NCBI GenBank assembly: GCA_014763715.1 | Contig: JACXUV010000012.1 | Location: 1-64,000 of the forward strand | Reading direction: 5' to 3' | Length of the DNA stretch: 64,000 nucleotides | From: Rhodobacterales bacterium | GTDB taxonomy: Bacteria > Pseudomonadota > Alphaproteobacteria > Caulobacterales > Hyphomonadaceae | Shown: positions 1 to 7,511 of the stretch, piece by piece | How the letters are laid out: every line of letters starts with the position of its first letter | Numbering within the stretch: the first letter of the stretch is position 1 | Notes under the pieces: model-generated | Told to the model about the DNA's origin: nothing | What the model saw: only the letters and a program-made list of their open reading frames with translations | Database searches by the model: none | Position numbers and translations under genes: made by a program

Positions 1-603
1 GAACGTGCCGGCGACCTTCTTCACCTCGTTCGGGATGAACCGCCCTGCCCCGGCCGCCGCCAGGTCACGCGCGATGCCCTGCACGCCCAGCCAGTCCGGA
101 CGGTTCGGCGTCACTTCGAAATCGATCACCGGATCGGCCAACCCCAGCGCCTCGGCAGCCGGCGTGCCGAGCGGGATCGAATTGTCCAGATCAGCGATGC
201 CGTCATGGTCGTCGCCCGCTTCGATCTCCCTTGTGGAGCACATCATGCCATGGCTTTCCACGCCGCGGATCTTGCGGGGTTTCTTGTCCAGCGCGAAGTC
301 CAGCCCCGGAATCCAGGTGCCGAGCGGCGCATAGATGGCCGTCATGCCCGCGCGGGCATTCGGCGCACCGCAGACGATCTGCTTCACGCCATCCACGGTT
401 TCCACCTTGCACACGCGCAGCTTGTCCGCATCCGGATGCGGCTCCGCTTCGAGAACCTTGCAGACGGTAAAGGCCTTCAGCTTCTCGCGCGGGTCATGCA
501 CTTCCTCGACCTCAAGGCCGGCCTTCAGCATGCAGGCAAGAATCTCGTCCAGCGTTGCCTTGGACGCGATGTGGTCGCTCAGCCAGGAAAGGGTGAATTT
601 CAT
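1..603 (-). CDS. pheT: phenylalanyl-tRNA synthetase beta subunit (N-terminal part, cut by window edge)
   Basis: Beta subunit of the cytoplasmic alpha2-beta2 phenylalanyl-tRNA synthetase, which charges tRNA-Phe. Only the first 201 residues are present; the frame stays open to base 1, so the truncation is the window boundary. Residues about 40-150 form the EMAP-like tRNA-binding domain of PheT, with [21 protein letters not shown] and the [10 protein letters not shown] stretch all recognisable. The start of the next domain (residues about 155-200, [12 protein letters not shown]) follows. The ATG at 603 lies three bases beyond the stop of the preceding gene, so translation is probably coupled to it. 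Last visible gene of the infC-rpmI-rplT-pheS operon. Confidence 0.96.
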   Translation of the reverse strand, partial: MKFTLSWLSDHIASKATLDEILACMLKAGLEVEEVHDPREKLKAFTVCKVLEAEPHPDADKLRVCKVETVDGVKQIVCGAPNARAGMTAIYAPLGTWIPGLDFALDKKPRKIRGVESHGMMCSTREIEAGDDHDGIADLDNSIPLGTPAAEALGLADPVIDFEVTPNRPDWLGVQGIARDLAAAGAGRFIPNEVKKVAGTF

Positions 604-606
604 CGT

Positions 607-1215
607 CTATTCCAGTTCAGGATCTAATACGTCTTGGACCTGCGTCACCGGGGACAGGTCCTCAAAAATGTCTTTGTCGCTGCGCTTGCAGGCCTTCACC
701 CGCCGCGCAGGCGTGTTCTCCGCCAGGCCATCGACCTCCCAGCACCGCTTGAACACAGAGCAATAGCAGACCTGCATGGTCAGCCCGCCCCACTTCGCTG
801 CGGTCTCGGCCTGCTGAACGGGGCTGATTTCGTCCGCTGGCCAGGAAATGCGCAAGGCATTGATCGTCTCACCCGGCGCCACGGCACGGCCGACCATGCT
901 CGTCCAGGACAGATCATAGCCCTCTTGCAGCTCATCACGATACGAGATGAGGCTGTCCATGCGTTCGCCGTCTTTCAGCAGATCGACAGATTCGATCAGC
1001 GCCGGGCCGACGCCGCTGTTGCGGAACCGGACGCCGATTTCGCGCACATGCGGGTCTGCCGAAACATAGCCATCCGCCTGCAGAACAGGATATACCGCGC
1101 CATGCTGCTGGGCCCGCATGACGCGGCCCTGGTCCCAGGCAATGAAGACCGCGATTGCGCTGGTGATCACCGCGCAGACCGCAATCAGCATTTCAGCCTT
1201 GTTACCGTTGCCCAT
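607..1215 (-). CDS. uncharacterised membrane-anchored protein between pheS and pheT
   Basis: 202 residues, family not recognised. Residues about 8-27 form one hydrophobic segment (MLIAVCAVITSAIAVFIAW), predicted as an N-terminal anchor. The rest is soluble and contains FRNSGVGPALIESV, a phrase common in small proteins with an anchored beta-sandwich. A cysteine cluster CYCSVFKRCW lies near residue 150. Ten bases separate it from the pheS stop and three from the pheT start, so it is cotranscribed and probably coupled with pheT. It interrupts the usually contiguous pheS-pheT pair. Codon use looks like its neighbours. The frame is intact and I judge it a real gene; function unknown. Confidence 0.8.
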   Translation of the reverse strand: MGNGNKAEMLIAVCAVITSAIAVFIAWDQGRVMRAQQHGAVYPVLQADGYVSADPHVREIGVRFRNSGVGPALIESVDLLKDGERMDSLISYRDELQEGYDLSWTSMVGRAVAPGETINALRISWPADEISPVQQAETAAKWGGLTMQVCYCSVFKRCWEVDGLAENTPARRVKACKRSDKDIFEDLSPVTQVQDVLDPELE

Positions 1216-1225
1216 GGGCGTGTCC

Positions 1226-2302
1226 TCAGCTCAGCCCGCCGCTCACGCTCGGCGTGCTCCACGGCGCGAAGCCGTAATGGCGGGTCCATTGCGGATCAGC
1301 CTCGAAATACGGGCGCAGGTCCGGCATGCCGTATTTCAGCATGGCCAGACGGTCGATGCCCATGCCGAAGGCGAAGCCCTGATACTCGTTCGGGTCGATG
1401 CCGCAATTGCGCAGTACGTTCGGGTGCACCATGCCGGAGCCGAGGATCTCCATCCAGCTGTCGCCAGCGCCAATCTCGATTGTCTCGCCCTTGCGGGTGT
1501 ACTTTACGTCCATCTCGGCCGAAGGCTCCGTGAACGGAAAGAAGTGCGGACGGAAGCGCGCTTCCACATTATCCACCTCGAAGAAGGCCCGCACGAAGTC
1601 GATCAGGCAGCCTTTCAGGTGCCCCATATGGGTGCCCTTCTCGATAACGAGGCCTTCGACCTGGTGGAACATCGGCGTGTGCGTCGCGTCCCAGTCGTTC
1701 CGGTAAACCCGGCCCGGCACGAGAATGCGGATCGGCGGTTTCTGCTCCATCATGGTGCGGATCTGCACCGGCGAGGTATGCGTGCGCAGCACTTTCGGCG
1801 TGTCGCCTTCCTGCGCCCTCATGAAGAAGGTGTCGTGCGTTTCGCGCGCCGGGTGCCCTTCCGGGAAGTTCAGCGCGGTGAAATTGTGCCAGTCGTCTTC
1901 AACGTCCGGCCCTTCGGCGACGGTGAAGCCCATGTCGCCGAAAATGGCGGCCACTTCCTCGAACACCTGCATCACCGGGTGCAGCGCGCCCGGTTTCGGG
2001 CCGGGGCTTGGCGGCAGGGTCAGGTCCAGCCTTTCGCTGACCAGCTGTTTCTCCAGCGCCTCGGCTTCCAGTTCGGCCTTGCGGGCCTTCACGGCATCAT
2101 CGACGCGGTTCTTCAGCGCGTTCAACTTCGGGCCGTTCTCCTTGCGCTCTTCCGGGCTCATCTTGCCCAGCGAGCCCATCAGGCCGGAGACCCTGCCCTT
2201 CTTGCCAAGCTCCGCCACGCGGACCGCGTCCAGCGCGTCCAGGTCTCCCGCTGCGGCGATGGCCGCCAACGCTTCTTTTTCGATCGTCGTAATATCGGAC
2301 AA
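1226..2302 (-). CDS. pheS: phenylalanyl-tRNA synthetase alpha subunit
   Basis: Catalytic class II subunit of phenylalanyl-tRNA synthetase, 358 residues from the chosen start. The N-terminal coiled-coil arm (about 1-90) contains [17 protein letters not shown]. The catalytic core has motif 2 ([10 protein letters not shown]) and motif 3 ([17 protein letters not shown]), plus [10 protein letters not shown] of the PheS family. I chose the TTG at 2302 because a Shine-Dalgarno-like AAGGGG sits about 8 bases upstream and residues after it ([14 protein letters not shown]) resemble a usual PheS N-terminus. Another in-frame TTG at 2359 would add 19 unusual residues. A hairpin terminator of the rplT operon lies between it and the upstream small gene, so pheS may have its own promoter or depend on read-through. 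Confidence 0.96.
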   Translation of the reverse strand: MSDITTIEKEALAAIAAAGDLDALDAVRVAELGKKGRVSGLMGSLGKMSPEERKENGPKLNALKNRVDDAVKARKAELEAEALEKQLVSERLDLTLPPSPGPKPGALHPVMQVFEEVAAIFGDMGFTVAEGPDVEDDWHNFTALNFPEGHPARETHDTFFMRAQEGDTPKVLRTHTSPVQIRTMMEQKPPIRILVPGRVYRNDWDATHTPMFHQVEGLVIEKGTHMGHLKGCLIDFVRAFFEVDNVEARFRPHFFPFTEPSAEMDVKYTRKGETIEIGAGDSWMEILGSGMVHPNVLRNCGIDPNEYQGFAFGMGIDRLAMLKYGMPDLRPYFEADPQWTRHYGFAPWSTPSVSGGLS

Positions 2303-2373
2303 GGCCTTGCCCCTTATCTGGTTCCGCGGGCTTTTTAGGCGCTTCGCGGGATCATGCAAATCCGGAAACGGAA

Positions 2374-2396
2374 AAGCCCGGCACTGGGCCGGGCTT
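2374..2396 (-). terminator. hairpin terminator after the rpmI-rplT-smORF53 genes
   Basis: AAGCCCGGC and GCCGGGCTT form a perfect 9-bp stem with a 5-base loop. On the minus strand the stem runs into TTTTCC, giving a factor-independent terminator shape. It lies between the small basic gene (stop at 2461) and pheS, so it probably limits read-through of ribosomal protein messages into pheS-pheT. Confidence 0.75.
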
Positions 2397-2460
2397 CTCG
2401 CGGAATGGGTCGGCGCCTGCCCTCACGGGCCGTCACCGGCGGCGCGTTGCTCGCAAAGGC

Positions 2461-2622
2461 TTACTTGCCGGCAGCCTTTTTGCGGGCGAGACGCGCACGC
2501 TTGGTGTTGCCAAACACGCGGACTTTCGCGCGCTTGCCGAGATTGGCCCGCCATGTGGCGTTGCGGCGCTTGTTCCGCGGCTTCTTCGACGGGTGCAGAA
2601 CGGAGTTCGGGGACTTCGACAT
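2461..2622 (-). CDS. small, extremely basic protein downstream of rplT (smORF53)
   Basis: 53 residues starting MSKSPNSVLHPSK and ending ARLARKKAAGK. I count 10 Lys and 9 Arg and no Asp or Glu, a composition typical of ribosomal or nucleic-acid-binding proteins. It starts 28 bases after the rplT stop with an AGGA-containing ribosome-binding site 8-9 bases ahead of the ATG, and a terminator follows 65 bases after its stop. It is therefore the last gene of the rpmI-rplT transcript. It does not match bL32, bL34, bL35 or bTHX as I know them. A lineage-specific ribosomal or RNA-binding protein is the best inference; the exact function is unknown. Confidence 0.8.
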   Translation of the reverse strand: MSKSPNSVLHPSKKPRNKRRNATWRANLGKRAKVRVFGNTKRARLARKKAAGK

Positions 2623-2650
2623 CGGGGAATTCCTGTCTGGTCTTTATAGA

Positions 2651-3013
2651 TTAAGCGAGCGCGGCTTTGGCCTGGTCAACCAGGGCGCCGAATGCTGCCG
2701 GGTCCTTGATGGCGATGTCGGACATGACTTTCCGGTCGACTTCGATGCCAGCCTTGGTCAGGCCGTTGATGAAGGTCGAGTAGTTCATGTTCTCGTCGTG
2801 CAGGCGGACAGCAGCGTTGATGCGCTGGATCCAGAGCGAGCGGAACTTCCGCTTTTTGACTTTACGGCCGACATAGGCGTACTGGCCGGCTTCCCAGACG
2901 GACTGGTTCGCAATGCGGAACGTATTCTTGCGGCGGTTGCGGAAACCTTTGGCCTGCTTCAGAATCTTCTTGTGGCGGGCGTGGGCGGGTACTTTAGCGC
3001 GGGAACGGGGCAT
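2651..3013 (-). CDS. rplT: 50S ribosomal protein bL20
   Basis: 120 residues, full length for bL20. It begins [18 protein letters not shown] and contains the conserved [17 protein letters not shown] and [20 protein letters not shown] segments. bL20 binds 23S rRNA early in 50S assembly and in enterobacteria represses its own operon; whether it does so here is not visible. It follows rpmI by 46 bases and precedes the small basic gene by 28 bases. A strong GGAGG-type ribosome-binding site (GGAGGCTCAG) precedes the ATG. Confidence 0.98.
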   Translation of the reverse strand: MPRSRAKVPAHARHKKILKQAKGFRNRRKNTFRIANQSVWEAGQYAYVGRKVKKRKFRSLWIQRINAAVRLHDENMNYSTFINGLTKAGIEVDRKVMSDIAIKDPAAFGALVDQAKAALA

Positions 3014-3059
3014 CTGAGCCTCCTTGTTTCAAGATCAGGTATAAGACAGCGACGGCGGC

Positions 3060-3260
3060 TTAGAGGCCGTACGGCAGGTACTTTTTCACGCGGGCTTCAT
3101 CAGCCTTGGCGCCGACGGACGTGCCGCGGTTCTGGCGGATGTACTTCGCATTGTGGTTGATCAGGCGGTGGCGTTTGCCGGCAACGCCGTGCTTCAGCTT
3201 GCCCGATGCGGTGATCTTGAAGCGCTTTGCAGCGGCCTTCTTGGTCTTCATCTTCGGCAT
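3060..3260 (-). CDS. rpmI: 50S ribosomal protein bL35
   Basis: 66 residues, standard bL35 length, beginning [20 protein letters not shown] and ending VKKYLPYGL. The ATG at 3260 is preceded by a strong AAGGAG Shine-Dalgarno. A longer in-frame extension upstream exists but is not bL35-like, so I excluded it. Cotranscribed with rplT. The 162-base gap upstream toward orf119 may contain a promoter or a leader structure (a short CCACT/AGTGG stem is present), but nothing certain. Confidence 0.98.
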   Translation of the reverse strand: MPKMKTKKAAAKRFKITASGKLKHGVAGKRHRLINHNAKYIRQNRGTSVGAKADEARVKKYLPYGL

Positions 3261-3422
3261 TTCATTCTCCTTTTTATGGAGCTCGCACCCTGACGGGCGG
3301 CCCGGTCTGTCATGAGTGGAGGGCATGCCGTTCGCCAGCACCACTCGGAAGTGGCGGCTTATGACGGATCAGCGGAACGGAATCAAGGGGGCTAAACCGC
3401 AGGAAATGCAGGTAAATCGCAC

Positions 3423-3782
3423 TCAGGATGGACTGCTCTCGGCATTCAGCCGCCTGATACACAAAAACATGGCATCCCGGGTCTCGGTCCTGGCTTTTGA
3501 TGGTTCAGTACCGCCATGATATCTGAACCGGATGAACTCCAGAAAACTGTAGTGCTTTCGGGCTTCCGGAACCGCACATGCACACACCGCCGAGCGGTCA
3601 AATGGCTCCATGTAAGGTATTTGTTCCCGGTGACAGATCGTCCTGACGCGGGCCCATTCCACTTGCCGGGCAATGATCACCAAGATCACGCCCAACAAGA
3701 TGAAATAACCAACCCACCGGAGGTAATGTATCGCGACCCCGAGTTCGGTCTCAGAGTCAGGCTCCGGTGGTGTGAGAATCAC
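3423..3782 (-). CDS. small membrane protein translationally coupled to infC
   Basis: 119 residues, family not recognised. One clear hydrophobic segment at about residues 22-40 ([18 protein letters not shown]) is followed by a cytoplasm-like basic and cysteine-containing region ([15 protein letters not shown]). The start is GTG and its last two bases overlap the infC stop in the 4-base sequence GTGA, a classic termination-reinitiation junction, which supports a real gene. It sits between infC and rpmI, normally adjacent genes. Function unknown. Confidence 0.65.
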   Translation of the reverse strand: MILTPPEPDSETELGVAIHYLRWVGYFILLGVILVIIARQVEWARVRTICHREQIPYMEPFDRSAVCACAVPEARKHYSFLEFIRFRYHGGTEPSKARTETRDAMFLCIRRLNAESSPS

Positions 3783-4318
3783 CGCGGCGCGAGCACCATG
3801 GTCATCTGGCGGCCTTCGAGCTTCGGTTCCAGCTCCACCTTCGCCATTTCGTCGAAATCAGCCTTCACGCGCTGAAGCAGTTCCATGCCGAGATGCTGGT
3901 GAGCCATTTCCCGGCCGCGGAAGCGCAGGGTGACCTTCACCTTGTCGCCCGCTTCGAAGAAACGCATCATCGCCTTCGCCTTGACCTCATAGTCATGCGT
4001 ATCGATGTTCGGGCGCATCTTGATTTCTTTGAGTTCTGAAGACTTCTGCTTCTTCTTCGCGGCGGCTTTTTTCTTCCGCTCCTCGAAGCGAAGCTTACCA
4101 TAGTCGAGAATCTTGACGACAGGCACTTCCTGGTTCGGCGAAACCTCGACGAGATCCATGCTGGCTTCACGCGCAGCATCGAGCGCGGCGGCCAGCGGCA
4201 TGACGCCCTGCTTCTCACCGTTCTCGTCGATCAGCAGGACCTTTGCGGCCCGGATCTCCTCATTCGTGCGCGGTCCCTTTTCCTTCTGGGGCGCCTCGTT
4301 CATTGGTCTGCGAGCTAT
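3779..4318 (-). CDS. infC: translation initiation factor IF-3 with an AUA start codon
   Basis: IF3 binds the 30S subunit, blocks 50S joining and discriminates against non-canonical start codons. 179 residues from the chosen start. The N-domain ([21 protein letters not shown], to about residue 80), Lys-rich linker and C-domain ([31 protein letters not shown]) are all present, ending [11 protein letters not shown]. An in-frame ATG at 4303 has no ribosome-binding site. Five codons earlier an ATA at 4316-4318 sits 7 bases after AAAGGAG and gives [10 protein letters not shown], the N-terminus expected of alphaproteobacterial IF3. Use of AUA fits the known IF3 autoregulation through rare start codons (AUU in E. 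coli). Confidence 0.95.
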   Translation of the reverse strand: MARRPMNEAPQKEKGPRTNEEIRAAKVLLIDENGEKQGVMPLAAALDAAREASMDLVEVSPNQEVPVVKILDYGKLRFEERKKKAAAKKKQKSSELKEIKMRPNIDTHDYEVKAKAMMRFFEAGDKVKVTLRFRGREMAHQHLGMELLQRVKADFDEMAKVELEPKLEGRQMTMVLAPR

Positions 4319-4325
4319 GGCCGGT

Positions 4326-4332
4326 CTCCTTT
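4326..4332 (-). promoter_or_regulatory. ribosome-binding site that fixes the infC AUA start
   Basis: AAAGGAG read on the minus strand, 7 bases from the ATA at 4318 but 22 bases from the ATG at 4303. The spacing strongly favours ATA as the true initiation codon. Confidence 0.8.
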
Positions 4333-4352
4333 GTGGCTATTTGCAGGATGCC

Positions 4353-4382
4353 TGAATATGCCTGTCGTTGCAGGGATATTCA
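4353..4382 (-). promoter_or_regulatory. long inverted repeat in the infC leader
   Basis: TGAATATGCCTG and CAGGGATATTCA pair over 12 positions with one G-G mismatch around a 6-base loop. It lies 34 bases upstream of the infC ATA codon and 34 bases after the end of the preceding glycosyltransferase gene. No T-run follows, so it is either a weak terminator for that gene or a leader structure or operator for infC. Confidence 0.5.
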
Positions 4383-4416
4383 AGGCAGAGCGCACTCGAC
4401 AATTTCTGGTTCCCGG

Positions 4417-5451
4417 TCAAGCGGGAAGCACACCCAGAGCCAGAATCGACCGCCAGACGGCATCGACCTCCAGTTCTGCGAGCGTCGGTGCCGAATTGAT
4501 GATCGGCGAGCGGGCCCCGCGCGGGGCGGCATGGTCAGGGTCGCTTTCATTGGTCGCGAACAGGGCAACGCCCGGCGCCCCGGCGATCGCCGCCATATGC
4601 ATGGGCCCCGTATCGTTGCCGACAACGAAGGCCGCCTTCTCCGCCAACGTGACGATCTGGAACAGGTCCGTCCGGGTAACGAGGCTTTTCGCCCGCTTCT
4701 CCAGCTTCAGGATGTCCTGCGCGATCTTGCCTTCGGCCTTGCCGCCGATAATCGCCGGGGTCACGCCCGCATCGGCGATCCGCTTGGCCAGTTCAGCGAA
4801 CCGTTCCACAGGCCAGCGCTTGGCTTCCCGGTGCTCCGACGCGCCCGGGATCAACAGCATGTAGGGCTGTTCCAGCCCGAAATAGGCCGGCTGCAGGCGC
4901 GGCGCATCGCGCAGTTTGGGGCGCACCCAGCTGAGATCCGGCTTCGGATAGTTCTGGCGGTTCCAGCGCCCGTCCGGCGCGACACCGGCGACGGCCAGCT
5001 GTTCGGCCAGCCGGTCGATCGAGTGCATCTTCCCACGCTCGGGATTGTCGTGGAAGAAGGCCGCCTTCTCATGATGGCCAGACCACAACGGCGCCTTCCC
5101 CGTGCGGCTGAGCGCGGTGAAATAGTTCTTCGTGCGCCCGGATGTCTGGAAATCGTAGATGATGTCGTATTTCTGCTTGCGGATACGGTTCAGCAGCGCC
5201 GTCGTCGCCTTCATCGTGGCGGGGCGCCCGTCGGTCTCGATCCGGTCGAAATACGGGCAGTGGCTGGCAAGGTCTTCAAAGGGCGGCGTGGTCAGCAACG
5301 TGATGCGGGCCGAGGGATGAAACTCCCGCACAGCCTTCATGGCGCCCAGCGCCAGCACGAAATCGCCGAGCGCGCTCAGCTTGATGACCAGTACTTCCTT
5401 TGCGCTTGCCCCCGGATTGACCGGGCTGGCGAGCCGTGCGGTTTTTGCCAT
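4417..5451 (-). CDS. glycosyltransferase family 9 (heptosyltransferase-like)
   Basis: 344 residues, usual size for GT9 enzymes such as the ADP-heptose:LPS heptosyltransferases of the inner-membrane cytoplasmic face. The N-terminal Rossmann domain opens with VLVIKLSALGDFVLALGAM, the GDxx acceptor-site signature. The C-terminal donor-binding domain has LLIPGASEHREAKRWP and the diagnostic VVGNDTGPMHMAAIAGAP motif. A Lys/Ala-rich stretch of about 18 residues precedes the first strand. It follows a GT4 gene by 18 bases, so the pair probably builds LPS core or another surface glycan. Exact sugar unknown. Confidence 0.9.
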   Translation of the reverse strand: MAKTARLASPVNPGASAKEVLVIKLSALGDFVLALGAMKAVREFHPSARITLLTTPPFEDLASHCPYFDRIETDGRPATMKATTALLNRIRKQKYDIIYDFQTSGRTKNYFTALSRTGKAPLWSGHHEKAAFFHDNPERGKMHSIDRLAEQLAVAGVAPDGRWNRQNYPKPDLSWVRPKLRDAPRLQPAYFGLEQPYMLLIPGASEHREAKRWPVERFAELAKRIADAGVTPAIIGGKAEGKIAQDILKLEKRAKSLVTRTDLFQIVTLAEKAAFVVGNDTGPMHMAAIAGAPGVALFATNESDPDHAAPRGARSPIINSAPTLAELEVDAVWRSILALGVLPA

Positions 5452-5469
5452 GCCTACCTCGACGGTCCC

Positions 5470-6642
5470 CTAACCGATCAGGCGCTTATAGACGCCGAGG
5501 GTAGCCATCTGAAGCCCCCGCTTGGAGAAATGGCTGCGCACATGCGCCTGCCCGGCCTTGCCCATGCCCGCACGGGCCGTCTTGCCGACCGCCAGCAGCG
5601 CCCGGATCGCACCCGCCAGCGCCGCGGCATCGCCCGGCTCGACCCGCGCGCCGGTTTCCCCGTCCAGCACGGTCTCGCGGCCGCCGCCATGGTCCGAAAC
5701 GATCACCGGCCGCGCCATGGCCGAGCCTTCGGCAGCCACCCGGCCGAAGGCTTCCGGCCGCGTCGACGGCGCCATCACGATGTCGCTGGCAAGATAAGCA
5801 GCCGGCATGTCCGTCTCATGGCCCACCACAAGCACCTGCCCGTCCAGCTGCAAATGGCGGATCGTGTCATAGATCCGGCCCTCATAGGCGGTGCGCCCCT
5901 GCGCATCCCCGGCCAGTACCAGCACCAGGCCGGCGCGCTCCTCCGGCGCCAGATGGCCCAGCGCCTCGATGGCCAGCAGCTGGCCTTTCCACTCGGTCAG
6001 CCGCCCCGGCAGGAAAAGCGTAAGCCGCGTATCGCCCTTCAGGCCCCAGCGTTCGCGCACCGCGTCGATCCGGCTCTGCGCCACGTTGACCGGGTCGAAG
6101 GCCACAAGGTCCACCCCGCGCGGAATGGTCACGATCCGCTCGGGCGGCAGGCCGTGCACCTTCTGGACATGTTCGGCGATCCAGCGGGAATTGGCGATCA
6201 CCAGTTCCCCCTTCGCCATGACGGAATTGTATTTCAGCTTCAGGCCAGACGTGCCGGAATAGGCCCCGTGATAGGTCGTCACGAAAGGCACGCCCGTCGC
6301 CTTCGCGGCGGCGTAAGCGCTCCACGCAGGCGCGCGGGACCGGGCATGGACAAGGTGAACGCCCTCCCCCCGGATGATCCGCTTCAGCTTGCCTTCATTG
6401 GCCTTCAGCACCAGCGGGTTCTTGGATTTGGCGTCCATGCGGAACAGCTCGCCACCCAGCCGCTCGAATTCGCCTTCCAGGCGACCGCCACGGCTGGCCA
6501 GCAGCGCCCGGCCGCCCGCCTCCACGATGGCTTCGGTCACTTCCAGTACGGTGCGTTCCACCCCGCCTGCTGAGAGTTCGGGGGCGACCTGCAGGATTGT
6601 CTTGCCGGTCAGATCGGGGAGAGGTTCCAAGGCGCGCGCCAC
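5470..6642 (-). CDS. glycosyltransferase family 4
   Basis: About 390 residues, retaining GT-B glycosyltransferase. The N-terminal domain starts TILQVAPELSAGGVERTV. The C-terminal domain has LFLPGRLTEWKGQLLAIEAL and MAPSTRPEAFGRVAAEGSAMARPVIVS, the EX7E-type donor-binding region of GT4. The start is uncertain. The GTG at 6642 avoids overlap with the divergent hydrolase gene. An ATG at 6705 has a good AGGAG site but adds 21 residues unlike this family and overlaps the hydrolase start by 20 bases. It is the first gene of a two-gene unit with the GT9 gene. Confidence 0.9.
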   Translation of the reverse strand: MARALEPLPDLTGKTILQVAPELSAGGVERTVLEVTEAIVEAGGRALLASRGGRLEGEFERLGGELFRMDAKSKNPLVLKANEGKLKRIIRGEGVHLVHARSRAPAWSAYAAAKATGVPFVTTYHGAYSGTSGLKLKYNSVMAKGELVIANSRWIAEHVQKVHGLPPERIVTIPRGVDLVAFDPVNVAQSRIDAVRERWGLKGDTRLTLFLPGRLTEWKGQLLAIEALGHLAPEERAGLVLVLAGDAQGRTAYEGRIYDTIRHLQLDGQVLVVGHETDMPAAYLASDIVMAPSTRPEAFGRVAAEGSAMARPVIVSDHGGGRETVLDGETGARVEPGDAAALAGAIRALLAVGKTARAGMGKAGQAHVRSHFSKRGLQMATLGVYKRLIG

Positions 6643-6685
6643 CCATTCGCTTGACAGGCGAGAGAGATGGCGGAACGGACAGAGT

Positions 6686-7444
6686 ATGACAACCGAACAT
6701 TTCATCTCTCCTCACGGCAGACAGCTCGCTTATCGCCGTTTCGCCCCTGTCCGCAGCGACCTGACCTATGTGTGGCTGTGCGGTTTCAAGTCCGACATTA
6801 CCGGCTCCAAGGTCATGTGCCTTGAGCAGTGGGCGAAGGATCAGGGCCACGGCTTCCTCGCCTTCGACTATTCCGGACATGGCGAATCAGGCGGCGCGTT
6901 CGAGGATGGCACCATCTCCCAGTGGCGCGAGGATGCGCTGGATGCAATCGACGCGCTGACGGACGGGCCGCTGGTCCTCGTCGGCTCCAGCATGGGCGGG
7001 TGGATGGCGCTGCTCGCCGGTCTCGCCCGGCGCGAGCGCCTCGCCGGCATGGTGCTGATCGCCCCCGCGCCTGACTTTACCGAAAAGCTGATGTGGCCGG
7101 AATTCACGCCCCGCCAGCAGGAAGAGATAATGCAGCAAGGCATGACCCTCCGCCCGTCGGACTACGGCGAGCCCTACCCCATCACGAAAGCGCTGATCGA
7201 GGATGGACGCGGCTGGCAGCTGCTGGACGAAACAATCGACCTCGAATGCCCCGTGCGCATCCTGCAGGGCGCCGAAGACCCGGACGTGCCCTGGCGCCAC
7301 GCCTTCCGCCTCGTCGAGGCGATGAGCACGAAGGATCTCGTCTTCACCCTGATCAAGGATGGCGACCACCGCCTTTCCCGCGATCAGGACATTGCCCGCC
7401 TGCTGGCGACGTGCGCGGAAATCTCCGCCATTACAAATCAGTAA
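6686..7444 (+). CDS. alpha/beta hydrolase
   Basis: 252 residues, typical single-domain alpha/beta hydrolase. It begins MTTEHFISPHGRQLAYRRF. The nucleophile elbow is GSSMGGW (Ser near residue 103). The acid is probably the Asp in GAEDPDVPW and the base the His in DGDHRLS, giving a complete triad. Family members are carboxylesterases or thioesterases; substrate unknown. It is divergent from the GT4 gene and convergent with the Rieske gene. No strong ribosome-binding site is visible. Confidence 0.88.
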   Translation: MTTEHFISPHGRQLAYRRFAPVRSDLTYVWLCGFKSDITGSKVMCLEQWAKDQGHGFLAFDYSGHGESGGAFEDGTISQWREDALDAIDALTDGPLVLVGSSMGGWMALLAGLARRERLAGMVLIAPAPDFTEKLMWPEFTPRQQEEIMQQGMTLRPSDYGEPYPITKALIEDGRGWQLLDETIDLECPVRILQGAEDPDVPWRHAFRLVEAMSTKDLVFTLIKDGDHRLSRDQDIARLLATCAEISAITNQ

Positions 7445-7511
7445 GCGCCGGTGGAAAGCTGGAGTGCCGCCGCCCGCCCCGCTAAACCCGGCGCGCTGGT
7501 CCGCCTCCGGA

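Noticed and set aside
2303-2460. Phenylalanine attenuator (pheM-like leader) before pheS
   Set aside because: Only a six-codon ATG frame without Phe codons is present; the hairpin there is better explained as the rplT-operon terminator.
4243-6573. Plus-strand open frame of 776 codons
   Set aside because: Antisense to two clear glycosyltransferases; its His/Arg/Gly-rich product matches no family and is the usual shadow frame in GC-rich DNA.
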